This document shows, in pieces, positions 54,535-64,000 of a stretch of 64,000 nt of DNA. A program made the translations under genes and the position numbers. The notes below the pieces were generated by a model, which made no database searches, had not been told where the DNA came from, and saw nothing but the letters and a program-made list of their open reading frames with translations. Within the stretch, counting starts at the first letter, position 1; each line of letters opens with the position of its first letter. Source of the stretch: Chaetoderma sp. LZ-2023a (Eukaryota; Mollusca; Caudofoveata; Chaetodermatida; Chaetodermatidae); NCBI GenBank assembly GCA_034401795.1, contig CM067369.1, positions 182,629,445 to 182,693,444 of the forward strand. The letters run 5' to 3'.

Positions 54535-54735
54535 TTTAAAGATTAAATTTGTTGAAGAAAACTAGCTTTATCTTAGCAAATGTCCATTTGCAGACCATGA
54601 GATGATTTTAGAAAGTTTACCACTGAAGCCAGTCATTCCAGTGGTAAATTAGAAAAAATTGTATTCTCTTGGCTGTAAATGGGCATTTCTCAAAATCACT
54701 GCAAAAGCTGTTTTGTCCAGCTTTAGTGTTAAATG
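54535..54735. repeat. F2 foldback element
   Basis: CTTTTAAAGATTAAATTTGT, ATGTCCATTTGCAGACCATG, AAGTTTACCACTGAAGCCAG, TTCCAGTGGTAAATTAGAAA, GGCTGTAAATGGGCATTTCT, ending GTGTTAAATGGTTG. Confidence 0.7.
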
Positions 54736-55229
54736 GTTGAAAGGATTAAAAACACCAAATGTTGAATTGTAAAGAAAGTTAAAATCTGCCACAGTACATG
54801 TTAACAGCATGTCCTGTTCTTTTCTTTATATACTATTGATTAGGCCAGCTTAGGATATCATTGCTCAGCAATTATACTCAAGCTAAATTCAATTCACATA
54901 GGTGTGGTGTTAAAGATCAAAGGACAGTGGTGTTGATAAAAGTCAAGCCATCAACCATTTTGGTATAGCAGACAATTTATTATTTTTGAAAGTAAAATTA
55001 TAAATGTAGTGAGTATAAAGTACTCAGCAGATTATCTGATTGGAATGAATTTGCCATTGCAACTAATGAAAGTCATAAATTATTTTGAAAATATTTAAAT
55101 TCCTATTTGAAATTAAACAAACATCAAAGCTGATGGACATTTGGAAGCTAATTTCACTGGAAACTGTTTTATTGCCACATGGTAGACGGTGGATTATCTT
55201 ATCGTAGAACGGCAATGCTCTAAGGAAAT

Positions 55230-55318
55230 CTGTTGAACACTGAAACTAATTTCACTGAAAAATGTTGATACCTTTGGTAGCAAAGCTTTCAGTCAAATTA
55301 GTTTCAAAACATTCAACC
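55230..55318. repeat. F1 foldback element
   Basis: CTGTTGAACACTGAAACTAA pairs with AAATTAGTTTCAAAACATTC. A decayed sibling precedes it at about 55136-55180 (ACTGGAAACTGTTTTATTGC). Confidence 0.7.
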
Positions 55319-55433
55319 AATTATTTCTTACAATTAGATTAATGTTTGTTATATGGTATGTCTGGGTTGAAAGGGTTAGAGGAAGAAATATATATGTACA
55401 TCTATAAAGGCTGTGGAATTAAACTAGTGTCTT

Positions 55434-55520
55434 ATTATTTTGGAAACAAGTTGATTGAAATTTGTTAATGCATATGGCAGCAACAAAATTCAGTCAAATT
55501 TATTAAAGAATATTCAGCAG
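55434..55520. repeat. F1 foldback element, diverged
   Basis: TATTTTGGAAACAAGTTGAT and TGCATATGGCAGCAACAAAA, TCAGTCAAATTTATTAAAGA. Confidence 0.65.
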
Positions 55521-55679
55521 GTTTTATGTTTTATATCTGAAATGGATTCAGTTCTGTTAGTATATTATATCAGTGGTTATAGTGGTATTTTGTTCCTACT
55601 ATATATTTCAATTTGGTTGACTACATTAGACCTTCTATAATGACATTGATGTTCAGATAGCCCTTCATAATAATTATCA

Positions 55680-55735
55680 GTCAAAGTAACTAATGTAACT
55701 GAAATGTACAGTACAGATCATAGTTAGCTTTACTG
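55680..55735. repeat. Left arm of an inverted pair spanning 5.5 kb
   Basis: AAAGTAACTAATGTAACTGA and AGTACAGATCATAGTTAGCT then TTACT. Reverse-complement match at 61190-61250. Inside the arm, AAACGCG-type words follow on both sides. Confidence 0.7.
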
Positions 55736-57150
55736 TTTGTCGAAGCAAAAACGAAACAAAAATGTGTCTGTTTAGCGTCAAAAGCTCGTAGCGTTTCCAG
55801 GTGTGTCCAAACACCAAACGCATTGAATTTATTTTATAGGCGCGTCTAACGGAAAGTCAACCCCATCCTAGAATATGCTAAACCTATCATGAAATATTTT
55901 AAACCTGTCATGGAAAAAGTCAAACGCGTAATCAAATGTATTCAGTAACTCTACAAAGATTCTTACTACGCGTCATTAAACATAAAGTGGAATCGGTCTA
56001 TAGTCTGTCAAGGATCCGTACATGTAAATTTAAATTGCAATCGGAGTCGTATATGTGTTAAGTACATGCATCGCCTTCAGCTTTTTTCATGGCTGTAAAT
56101 GACAATTGTCGAAATGTCATCATCGTAATCGTCAATCGTAATTTTGTATAAAAGGGACGTGTGAACTCCGCACCTGGGTATTCGTTACTGTGTATGAAGC
56201 TAGTGTGATGACAGTGCGTATATTTTAATAAATTTTCAATCCATAATTTCCTTGGAAATCTGGATGAATATACCAAGATATTCTCAGAAATGGGTTTATT
56301 ACAATATAGTCTAATTTGAGCCGACGTAATAGGCATAACTTTTTAGAACAATATATGCACCAGTTGCGGTTACGGTGTTATGACAAATTTGTCTTATAAC
56401 GGAAAGGGATGCGATTTACAAAATCCGCAAACCTGACATTCGGTTGTTTTCGATTTCGCTATTTCATACATAATATGTAACCGAAAACATAGTTGTTGTA
56501 CCCGTGCCTGGGGTGCGTTCAGGAGCGCGAAAAACGTTTTCCGTTATTAACTGAACACTACCGCGTAGAACGCGAACGTTCGCCGAACATTTGCCTTCCT
56601 GAGCTCACTCCAGGAGTATCCGAGTACGTAATCTTATTACCCGTTTATGGCAACGGGTATCCCCGTCTGATTGGTCGAGAATACACGCATATTTAATGAG
56701 ATTTAGCAAAGATGGCATCAACTGTTTAGAAAATAACATTTTTGTGTGTGCAATTCATCAATCTATGGACATTTCGTGTATGCCACAGACTAAAAAGTAG
56801 ACAGAACACGGAATAACGAAACTGCCAATCAGAAAGTGTGATGCCTATATATTTTACCGCTTCGGCATCTTAACTCAGGCTTATTACTGCCAGTGCTTAA
56901 AGTTAGTTTTCTCGAAAATTGTGAACAAAGATATATATATATATATATATGTGTCTGCGGCTCTCTTGCGACAATCTATAACTTTATCATTATCGGTGAC
57001 ATCACATTTACGTTACTGGGCCAATATTGGCCTAGTAACCTGCATTATGAGAGAAGTGGGCCCCAAATCAAAACCAATGAATTATCACATTTTACCCATT
57101 TGAACCTGAAATCCCAGAATTTCACTTTTACAGTCATTATATAAGTATGA

Positions 57151-57221
57151 TGTTGAATATTTTGAAAGCAATTTGACTGGAAGCTGGCTTTCAGTCAAAT
57201 TAGTTTCAAAATATTCAACAG
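57151..57221. repeat. F1 foldback element, loop-less
   Basis: TGTTGAATATTTTGAAAGCA then GACTGGAAGCTGGCTTTCAG, AAATTAGTTTCAAAATATTC. The arms almost meet, giving a tight hairpin. Confidence 0.75.
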
Positions 57222-57330
57222 AATTTTGACACATTCGTAACCAATTTATTATTTTCTCTTGTCGGTTGAAACTGTTAATGCAATAGTAGAAGTACTCCCT
57301 TGTTGGAGGCAATATTCCCATCCTGTATTA

Positions 57331-57668
57331 TATTCATAGGATCGCGATTATGTCATCACAATCAAATTTCCCATGTACCCTGGGAGATACGCCATTTTCG
57401 GAGGGGCTAATTTAACATTACGAGCAATGGGCCGTTAAACCTTAATTACATTTTCTGTAATATATTGCGAAATTCACTCATGATTTGATGTTTTCTGATA
57501 CCTGCCAGGGTTATTACAGATTCTCAGACACAGGATTTAATGGTTTGAACTTCATGGAAAATGTAAACAATGAGTTTGTATGGGCAGTCCTCTTTAGCAT
57601 GTAGTAAGTTTTCCCCAGCTTTAATGGCGGCCGATATCAAGAGGCCTGGATGTGCGAAACTATGAATA
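57331..57668. repeat. Dispersed repeat D, copy 2
   Basis: TTCATAGGATCGCGATTATG to GGATGTGCGAAACTATGAA, matching 19603-19927. Confidence 0.75.
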
Positions 57669-58189
57669 ATGTGTTTGATTTCTGCGCTAAAGTCTGAGGG
57701 CAGTGTATGACCATAACAGCCGGCAGCCGCTGGCAGGTCATGGGGTCTAACAGTACATGTATATAGTATATTACTGGCTATATATTGTGCCGTATATTTT
57801 AAACCAAATATCACTCATCGTGGAGTTGTAAACGTGGAATCAGACACTGATAGTAATGGTGAGACAGCTAATGTGTTGGACAGTGAATCTTCTGATGATG
57901 ACATGTTTGACGATGAGGAAGCCACCATTACTGGAAAGACTTGAAGATGAACATGAAGCTGGTACACTACAGATTGAGTGAACTTCTCCAATCAGTGACA
58001 AAGAGTTTGCCCAGAAGTTTGGGCTATTTTGGTGCATTCACCATGATCATTTGTGCCATTTGAATTTAATTAACTGTTAAAGTTTGTTATATTGAATTAG
58101 CTCTAACTAACATGATTAGATATACCAATAACATACCAAGAGTTAGTAGTTAGTCACTGTTATAAGAATTGTACATTTTAGCAATTGAC

Positions 58190-58400
58190 CCTTTAGCACG
58201 CCAGCTGGTGAAAAAATGTTCTGTAGTGGCCTTGAGAAATGTCCATATGCAGAACAAGAATTATTTTTTTTGAAAATTGACCACTGGAATGAGTCCATAA
58301 CCGAGCCACTGGTAAATTTTCAAAAATGTATCTCCCTTGCTCTGCAAATGGACATTTTTTATAGGAAAATTTAAATTTTCTTAAACCAATTTTAGGATTA
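58190..58400. repeat. F2 foldback element
   Basis: GACCCTTTAGCACGCCAGCT, ATGTCCATATGCAGAACAAG, TTGACCACTGGAATGAGTCC, GAGCCACTGGTAAATTTTCA, TGCTCTGCAAATGGACATTT. The far end is GGATTAACGGG. Confidence 0.7.
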
Positions 58401-58439
58401 ACGGGCCATGACATATGAAAACGGTACCATGACTCAGTG

Positions 58440-58612
58440 AGTGGTCAAAACTGGCCTTTGAAATCAAATTGTCTTGAGAAATGACCATTTGCAGGCCAAG
58501 AAGACTATTTATTTTTAAATTTTACCACTGGACTAACAGGCTTGATAACCAAGCTAGTCATTACAGTTCTAAATGTTAAAAAATTGCCTTGGCTTGCAAA
58601 TGGGCATTTATT
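58440..58612. repeat. F2 foldback element
   Basis: AAATGACCATTTGCAGGCCA, TTTTACCACTGGACTAACAG, AGTCATTACAGTTCTAAATG, GGCTTGCAAATGGGCATTTA. Confidence 0.7.
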
Positions 58613-58810
58613 AACCTTTTAATGCTCAAATCAGCCATAACCAGCCTCTGCAGTTTTCCTGAGAAATGCCCTTTTGCTGACTAAGAGAATACTATTTTTG
58701 AAAATTTATCACTGGAATGACTGGCGCCCAGAATACTCTTGATCAGCAAATTGACATTTTATGAGACAATTGGAATTTTCTTGACCAAATTTAGCCATTA
58801 AATGGTTCAG
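58613..58810. repeat. F2 foldback element, centre deleted
   Basis: TTAACCTTTTAATGCTCAAA follows the previous copy directly. ATTTATCACTGGAATGACTG is followed at once by GAATACTCTTGATCAGCAAA, so most of the inner right arm is gone. Ends CCATTAAATGGTT. Confidence 0.65.
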
Positions 58811-59107
58811 CAGAAATTGACATTTTCTTGACAAATATTGGACAGTAAAGGGTTGTAAAGCTGAAGCTTTACTTACCTTTAACTAGCTTGTTCCGTTGTT
58901 CACAGTGGCGAAAAATTCTCAATCCTTGTTCCACTGAAGATCAAAGAAATGATGAAAACACCATACAACCTTTACCTACATACAGTAAATAAGTCAAACC
59001 AGGTCATTTTGGATTTGATTAAATTGTACATTCATTCGCTTAAAAAAGTTTAATGTCATTGTTATTGAATGCTGCCATATGGATATAATGCACAGTTTGC
59101 TCAAACA

Positions 59108-59340
59108 ATCACCAACACAGACGGAGCGCAAACCACCACTGATGACCACCAGCATGAGGAATATTATAAAGGACCAAGATTAAGTTTACTGTTGATTTTG
59201 AGACTTGTATTGTTATCGATGATCAATAACAATACAAGTCCGGTCTTTCGAACAACAGTAAACTATCTTGGTCCTACATAATATTGCCCATGCTGGTGAT
59301 CAGCGGTGTTTTATTGGTTATGCTACTGTCTGTGTTGATG
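59108..59340. repeat. Long hairpin with about 110-bp arms
   Basis: CACCAACACAGACGGAGCGC, ACCACCAGCATGAGGAATAT, AAGGACCAAGATTAAGTTTA and GACTTGTATTGTTATCGATG on the left are answered by GATCAATAACAATACAAGTC, AGTAAACTATCTTGGTCCTA, ATATTGCCCATGCTGGTGAT and CTGTCTGTGTTGATG on the right. Imperfect but continuous pairing, loop of only a few bases near 59218. Confidence 0.85.
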
Positions 59341-59682
59341 AATGATGTTGCTGGTCACAGGTAATATATTACTGATAGTGGTCTTTAAAATTTTTGTCCT
59401 ACTGTTCCAGATTTTGTACGTTTATTTGTGCAACATGTGTTTGTGGTCTGGCTATGTTTCAACAGTAGCTGAAATAGAAAGTGAAACAAATATGATTACA
59501 CAGGGAGTTATAAGTATTACATAATGGACCTTTCCATTTTATCCATCAATCATATGATATCATAATCAACTACATGATGCATAAGGATGACAACATAATC
59601 AATGACATAATGAATGACGTAGATAGGTTCGTCAATCTTCACAGACACTTAGTTGATGACGGACTATGTGTATTCTATTTAA

Positions 59683-59860
59683 CCCTTTAATGGTCAAATT
59701 TGGTGAAGAAATTTTAATATCCGCTTGTTGAATGTCCAATTAGAGGCCAAGAGAATGCAATTTTTGAAAATTTATGACAAATTACTGGCTCGGTCATTGA
59801 GCCAGTCATTTGTGGTGAATTTTCAAAAATTATATTCTCTTGGCCTGTAAATGAACATTC
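59683..59860. repeat. F2 foldback element
   Basis: TTTAACCCTTTAATGGTCAA, GAATGTCCAATTAGAGGCCA, TGACAAATTACTGGCTCGGT, GAGCCAGTCATTTGTGGTGA, TTGGCCTGTAAATGAACATT. Confidence 0.75.
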
Positions 59861-61189
59861 CACAATGTCCGCCTCATCTGAAAAGAAAAATAGGAAGTGG
59901 AAATTAGATAAGGGTATACATACAGGCAACCTGCTGAATATTTTGAAAAGTTTTGATAGATAGGTATGTACATACTCAGTATATTATATAGGCAGCCTTT
60001 TTGACATAGTAGCGGCCTTCTCTGCTGGCAGCCCGTATTGCCATACACCGTCCAGGATAGCATTACAGGCCATTGGCCCTCTTGTTGATAAGCCTTCTAA
60101 ATTTATTTTATGTTTGAAGTCAATCTTCATAGTTCATTGCTGTCATGAAGTCTAGATTCATGGTTGCATTGCAGCCACATTTCTGGTATTACATTTAGCT
60201 CCTCCCCTGGGGTGGGGTAGGCTAAAGAGGTCAAATGCGTGAACGTGGTCGATTGCTATGACAAGTCATCGACCAACCAATCTAGTTATCACTTTCCATC
60301 ATCAGATAGATCCAGGTTATCAGAGATTGTAACCCACAGCATAAAAATTTCTTTTGATCGCATCCAAGGTTGTTAAATCTTAATGTATGATCACACAACC
60401 TCCTTTGTTAAAATTTGAGCACAATCTGACCAGTTTGTTTTCGATATATCCATGGATTAAAATTTGTACCCAATCTGGATTCAACTTGGTTTTTGTCCAG
60501 ATCACCCTTCTTTAGGCTATGTTACTTTTTTACTGTCCTCTAATAGTACACAACTGTCAAAGCGTCATGACATTAGTTCAACCAATCAGATTTGCCATTG
60601 ATGGCTTTTCCAACAATATCTCTACCAATCAAAGATAACGAGGTTAAATATATACGCGATGACGTCATCGGAATAGAATGGCGTTCCAGTTCAAGACGAT
60701 TGTCCATTTGGTATTAGATATATCGAGATTTTCACTATAAAAACGCAGAAATTAGACGAATCCCGCGAAGAAACACTAAATTAAATACATCTTCTGATAA
60801 ATCCAGCCACAAATAGACGTAAATAAGTTAAAATCTGCTGTACGAATCGCTCTAAGTTTGCAAAGCACGCGAGATACATGTACGGAGGAAACCTGTACTA
60901 ATAACCGAGTCTGCCTAGACTAGGAACTTAGTACCCGTTTGTTTCTAGCCATAGGACTCGTCGAAAGAACTGGAGATCCGTGGTTGGAATTGATGGGACA
61001 TTTAATTTATCATAAAATTTTCAAACGCATAGGGCAAAAAGTTAAACCCGTCATTCAAAATGTCAACCCGTCAAGATAAAATTCAAGATGCGTCTTGAGA
61101 TTTTACCAAACGCGCTATGTCTAAGTAGATCACTACGAGAAAATGACGCCATATAGACGCGTTTTAAACGAGCTTTAGGATGCGTTTAA

Positions 61190-61250
61190 GTAAAGCTAAC
61201 TATGATCTGTACTGTAACTTTAGTTACATTATGCAAAGTAACTGAAATGT
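61190..61250. repeat. Right arm of the inverted pair spanning 5.5 kb
   Basis: AGTAAAGCTAACTATGATCT then GTACTGTAACTTTAGTTACA. Followed by several TGTAACTAGTTACATT palindromic words up to about 61330. Confidence 0.7.
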
Positions 61251-61333
61251 AACTAGTTACATTGCTCAACAAATGTAACTGTAACTGACATAGTGCAATG
61301 TAACTATAGCTGTAACTAGTTACATTTAGATGT

Positions 61334-61685
61334 AACTGACCCCAGGCCTGAGTGTAATCCATCGTTATTTGCTTCACTGTTGCAGGACAAGTAACCGGCG
61401 CTCGTCTTCTGTTATTAGATTAATACACTGAACCCTTGTTATTCTATGCTGTTAAATTGTTAATAAAATATTCATAAAATACCTTTAAAATATTTTCTTA
61501 TTTTATTTAAATATTGAAAGAGTTTCTGGAAATTCAGAATGTCAGATATGTGTATATTCGCTTGAATACTTTGAATGTAAATCAAAGCCTTTGTTGCCTA
61601 GGGCAGTTTCTTCATTGATCCTTGTTTAAAGAAATAAACTAGTGCTTTAAAGGTTAGTGATTATTAACCACTTGTATGTCAACAT
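61334..61685. other. Gene-free stretch in intron 6
   Basis: AT-rich, no recognised feature. Confidence 0.4.
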
Positions 61686-61893
61686 AACCCTTTAATGGTC
61701 CAGGTGGCCAAAACGTCATCTGTAGTGGTCTTGAGGAATGTCAATTTTCTGACCAAGAGAAGACTATTTTTTTTAATTTACCACTGGAATGACTGGCTCG
61801 GTTTTTAAAAATAGTATTTTTTTGGTCTGCAAATTGACATTTCTCAAGATGACTGTAGAAGCCATTTTTGGCTGATATGAGTGTTAAAGGGTT
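61686..61893. mobile_element. F2 element, complete copy with both ends
   Basis: Starts AACCCTTTAATGGTCCAGGT and ends TGAGTGTTAAAGGGTTAATG. AACCCTTTAA and TTAAAGGGTT are a perfect 10-bp TIR. Inner arms: TGTCAATTTTCTGACCAAGA / TTTGGTCTGCAAATTGACAT. This copy defines the length, about 207 bp, and suggests a TTAA or TA target. Confidence 0.8.
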
Positions 61894-62064
61894 AATGAAC
61901 ATTCTGTTGAATATGTGACGTCAGCTAACAAGTGACGTAATTGATTGACATATACTTTAGTGACAGATTGGATTCCTCCATTGGCTCTAGGTATGTAGTC
62001 AACATGATATTAAATATCTCTCTATTTGATTGAATTGACAATGGATTCATCATGTTTATATTAG

Positions 62065-62185
62065 ATCACAAGAAAAGACCAGCGTTTACTTGGTAACCAG
62101 GTACGGTGGACAAGATCTCGCTTTTCAGATTGCAGAGAGCTGCACACCTCTTACCAGGGTTTTGAGCGATTACTCCTGACACCAA
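62065..62185 (+). CDS. Secreted Cys-rich protein gene, exon 7 (two compensating frameshifts)
   Basis: Acceptor TTTATATTAG|ATC and donor CCAA|GTAAGTG bracket 121 nt. The expected phase 0 opens ITRKDQ, a good continuation of REKYKCL. The next frame (+1) then carries VTRYGGQDLAFQIAESCTPL, and the first frame resumes with GFERLLLTP. The first frame has no stop across the whole exon but reads RWTRSRFSDCRELHTS in the middle; the +1 frame hits TGA. The family-like residues therefore need one shift near 62090 and a compensating one near 62155. This could be sequence error, a diverged exon or pseudogenisation. Later exons would lie beyond 62185; none is seen before the window ends. Confidence 0.55.
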
Positions 62186-62268
62186 GTAAGTGACGGAGTC
62201 AGATATCTTTGACGGGTCACATCCGAATTACATGTATGCATGATTGATCCATATAAATTTCCCATAAA

Positions 62269-62496
62269 CCCTCAAATTTGTTCAAGAAAACTTTAATTTG
62301 CTATTACAAAATGTCCATTTGCAGACCAAGTGAAACCTGTTTTAAACGATTTATTACTGGAATGACTGGCTCAGTTATCACGCCATTTATTCCAGTGGTA
62401 AAATATTTAAAATATGTTTCACTTGGTCTGCAAGTGGACATTTATCAAGAGAACTACAGAAACCATTCTTGGCTGGTTTTGAGTGTTAAAGAGTTA
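62269..62496. repeat. F2 foldback element
   Basis: ATGTCCATTTGCAGACCAAG, TTATTACTGGAATGACTGGC, ATTTATTCCAGTGGTAAAAT, CTTGGTCTGCAAGTGGACAT, ending GAGTGTTAAAGAGTTAAG. Confidence 0.75.
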
Positions 62497-62624
62497 AGGT
62501 CACCTGTCAAAAGTGAGTTTTCTGAATCAAACTTATTTTTCCAATGACAAAGCTTGATATTTATACGTGGTTTGACGTGACAGAGTTCCCCAAACCAGAA
62601 AAAAATTAATTTTTAGCCTTGACT

Positions 62625-63788
62625 AGGCTTGTGCGATTTTTGCTTTGAAACATCGCGATTGATTTTATTTAAAAAATCATGATTTTCGATTAAATCGCAG
62701 GTCCAAATTCCCAAATTTACAAACGGTGGTAACGTGACAAGTCACGAAAACTGGGACTTGGAATTTCTAGAAAAAGTTGAAATAAATGATGCAAAAATAT
62801 CACGAAATTAGAACACAATTTCATGCGACAAATTCTTACCATCATACGTCTATGCTTAATGTATACCCTATATCCATCATCGCAGGAGTGAAATTATTAA
62901 TTGGGAGCGCCTAAATATTGCGTACAGTTTAATAAACATCGTTTATTTCATTAGAATTTGAAGAATTTGACAACATTTCGTCGAGAATAAATATATAAAT
63001 AGCGTGATGTATCAGATTCAGCTTATAGCCTCCCTTTGTATGACAAGTTTAGGTCATGACCCGAGTAAAGCGAAGACGCTAATGTTAGGACCCGTGGAGA
63101 TACTGCGCAATCTACATATATAGGACAGTACCTTTGAGTAGCTACGACAGTAATGGCATAAACTTGTCCTATAGTGCAGTTTATAGTTGCTTTCAGAATG
63201 TACGATTTACATTTAAGAGTAATCAACCATATGCACAGTTCAAAATACAACAATCTGGAATGCAGTTGCTTTATTTTCTTTAATTAGACATGACAACCGA
63301 ATCAGAAAGGAAAAATTATTACACCGCCTGAAATTGCTAACTCTAGAATTTAAAAGAATTATGTTCACTGATTATTGCCTAACACTCTGCAACTAAGTAT
63401 ATACTTGGTATTTCACGACAGTCTCAGGGTCTGCAGCGAAAGAAAGACAATTATACGGTGATTCGACAGAGTAATTAGCTGGTTTTCTCAATGACAAAGG
63501 TGTTACCTCACTATTGTCAGCTTGTTTATCGTAGTGCTTTGTGGTGTGATTATTAATTAACCGACACGTCCATGGCACAGTGGGATATAAACACAATGAA
63601 CACAGGCGTGAATCGATTATAATTGTATTCATGTACTGATAACATATGACGGAAAAGTACACACTTCAGATTTTAAACAAACATGAAATTTTTAACGATT
63701 TTCCGATTTTTCCTCATTTACATCGTAAAAATCACGATTTTAAAAATAAATCAAGCGTCACGATTAAATCGAAAAATCGTGCAAGCCT
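62625..63788. mobile_element. TIR element of about 1.16 kb, non-autonomous
   Basis: The left end AGGCTTGTGCGATTTTTGCT and the right end ATCGAAAAATCGTGCAAGCC (then T) are inverted, with imperfect pairing extending about 100 bp (CGATTGATTTTATTT / AAATAAATCAAGCGTCACG). The style, G-CTTGCACGATT ends, recalls hAT-derived MITEs, but no 8-bp duplication was confirmed. The interior ORFs (63023-63253 and 63393-63662, minus) have no recognisable domain. Confidence 0.7.
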
Positions 63789-63920
63789 AACCTAGACCCA
63801 CATACAACCAAGCGTCTATTTGGTAGCTTATTGAAATTGGTGTGATGGTGAAATACTTTGCTGGGTCAGCTAAAACAATGACAGCCATATTACCATGCTG
63901 GCCAATGCATGTTCCTCTTG

Positions 63921-64000
63921 TAACCCTTTAACACTCAAGCCAGCCGAAAACCCTATCTGGAGTGGTCGTGACAAATATCTATTTATAGACCAAGAAAAGA
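63921..64000. repeat. F2 element, cut by the window end
   Basis: TAACCCTTTAACACTCAAGC then ATAGACCAAGAAAAGA, left arm only. Confidence 0.65.

Larger units (their letters stand above)
52646..62064 (+). other. Intron 6 (9.4 kb)
   Basis: Contains a LINE fragment, many F1 and F2 copies, an inverted pair (55690 and 61250), repeat D copy 2 and a long hairpin. The parts at 52660-53680, 56340-57140 and 60070-60930 show nothing recognisable apart from a short (AT)n at about 56930-56950. Confidence 0.6.

Noticed and set aside
57829-57943. Short acidic open stretch (ESDTDSNGETANVLDSESSD) after repeat D
   Set aside because: Looks protein-like, but has no clear start, splice site or partner; too short to call.

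Overview
The window is eukaryotic: GT-AG introns, AT-rich non-coding DNA, microsatellites, and a dense load of transposable elements with very few host exons. The mix (Tc1-like, hAT-like, DIRS and gypsy elements, several non-LTR retrotransposons, a tRNA-derived SINE, long TIR elements, a repeat opening with GCTCACCTGACC that I associate with marine lophotrochozoans, and a secreted Cys-rich gene of a type I recall from molluscs and relatives) suggests a marine invertebrate, probably a lophotrochozoan. The species cannot be fixed from sequence alone.

Layout. 1-1147: two exons of a transposase-like multi-exon gene with an in-frame stop. 2152-4091: non-autonomous hAT-type element with an 8-bp target duplication. 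4100-7279 and 11221-14299: two direct copies (A and A') of a 3.1-3.2 kb segment. 7620-16675: a degenerate minus-strand DNA transposon with about 300-bp terminal inverted repeats (TIRs). It encodes a zinc-finger-like ORF1 and an XPG/PIN-like nuclease plus CXC-tail ORF2, and is best compared with the Academ superfamily. It is split by a tandem SINE array (9756-11220) and by A'. 17.1-20.1 kb: microsatellite, antisense LINE fragment, orphan chromodomain exon and a dispersed repeat. 20690-21702: spliced but frameshifted tyrosine recombinase. 21799-22641: a long inverted repeat and a TIR element. 22740-25885: two dead LINEs. 25881-31870: gypsy-type LTR element lacking its reverse transcriptase. 34935-36591: nearly intact Tc1-like element inside a (TA)n tract.

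38031-62185 (plus strand) holds the only convincing host gene: a signal peptide exon followed by six phase-matched exons of a secreted Cys-rich protein that continues beyond the window or the readable part. Its introns carry a DIRS retrotransposon (42160-45260, with inverted repeats to 45990), a CR1/L2-like LINE 3' end, several TIR or foldback elements and tandem repeats.

The whole window is peppered with two short foldback families. Family F1 is a near-palindrome built on TTGAATATTTTGAAACTAAT / TTTGACTGG. Family F2 is about 210-230 bp, with ends TTAACCCTTTAA / TTAAAGGGTTAA and a palindromic core TTTACCACTGGAATGACTGG. Each occurs about twenty times, so together they are the commonest sequences in the window. 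No CRISPR, operon, rRNA or functional tRNA is present. Boundaries of degenerate elements are approximate.
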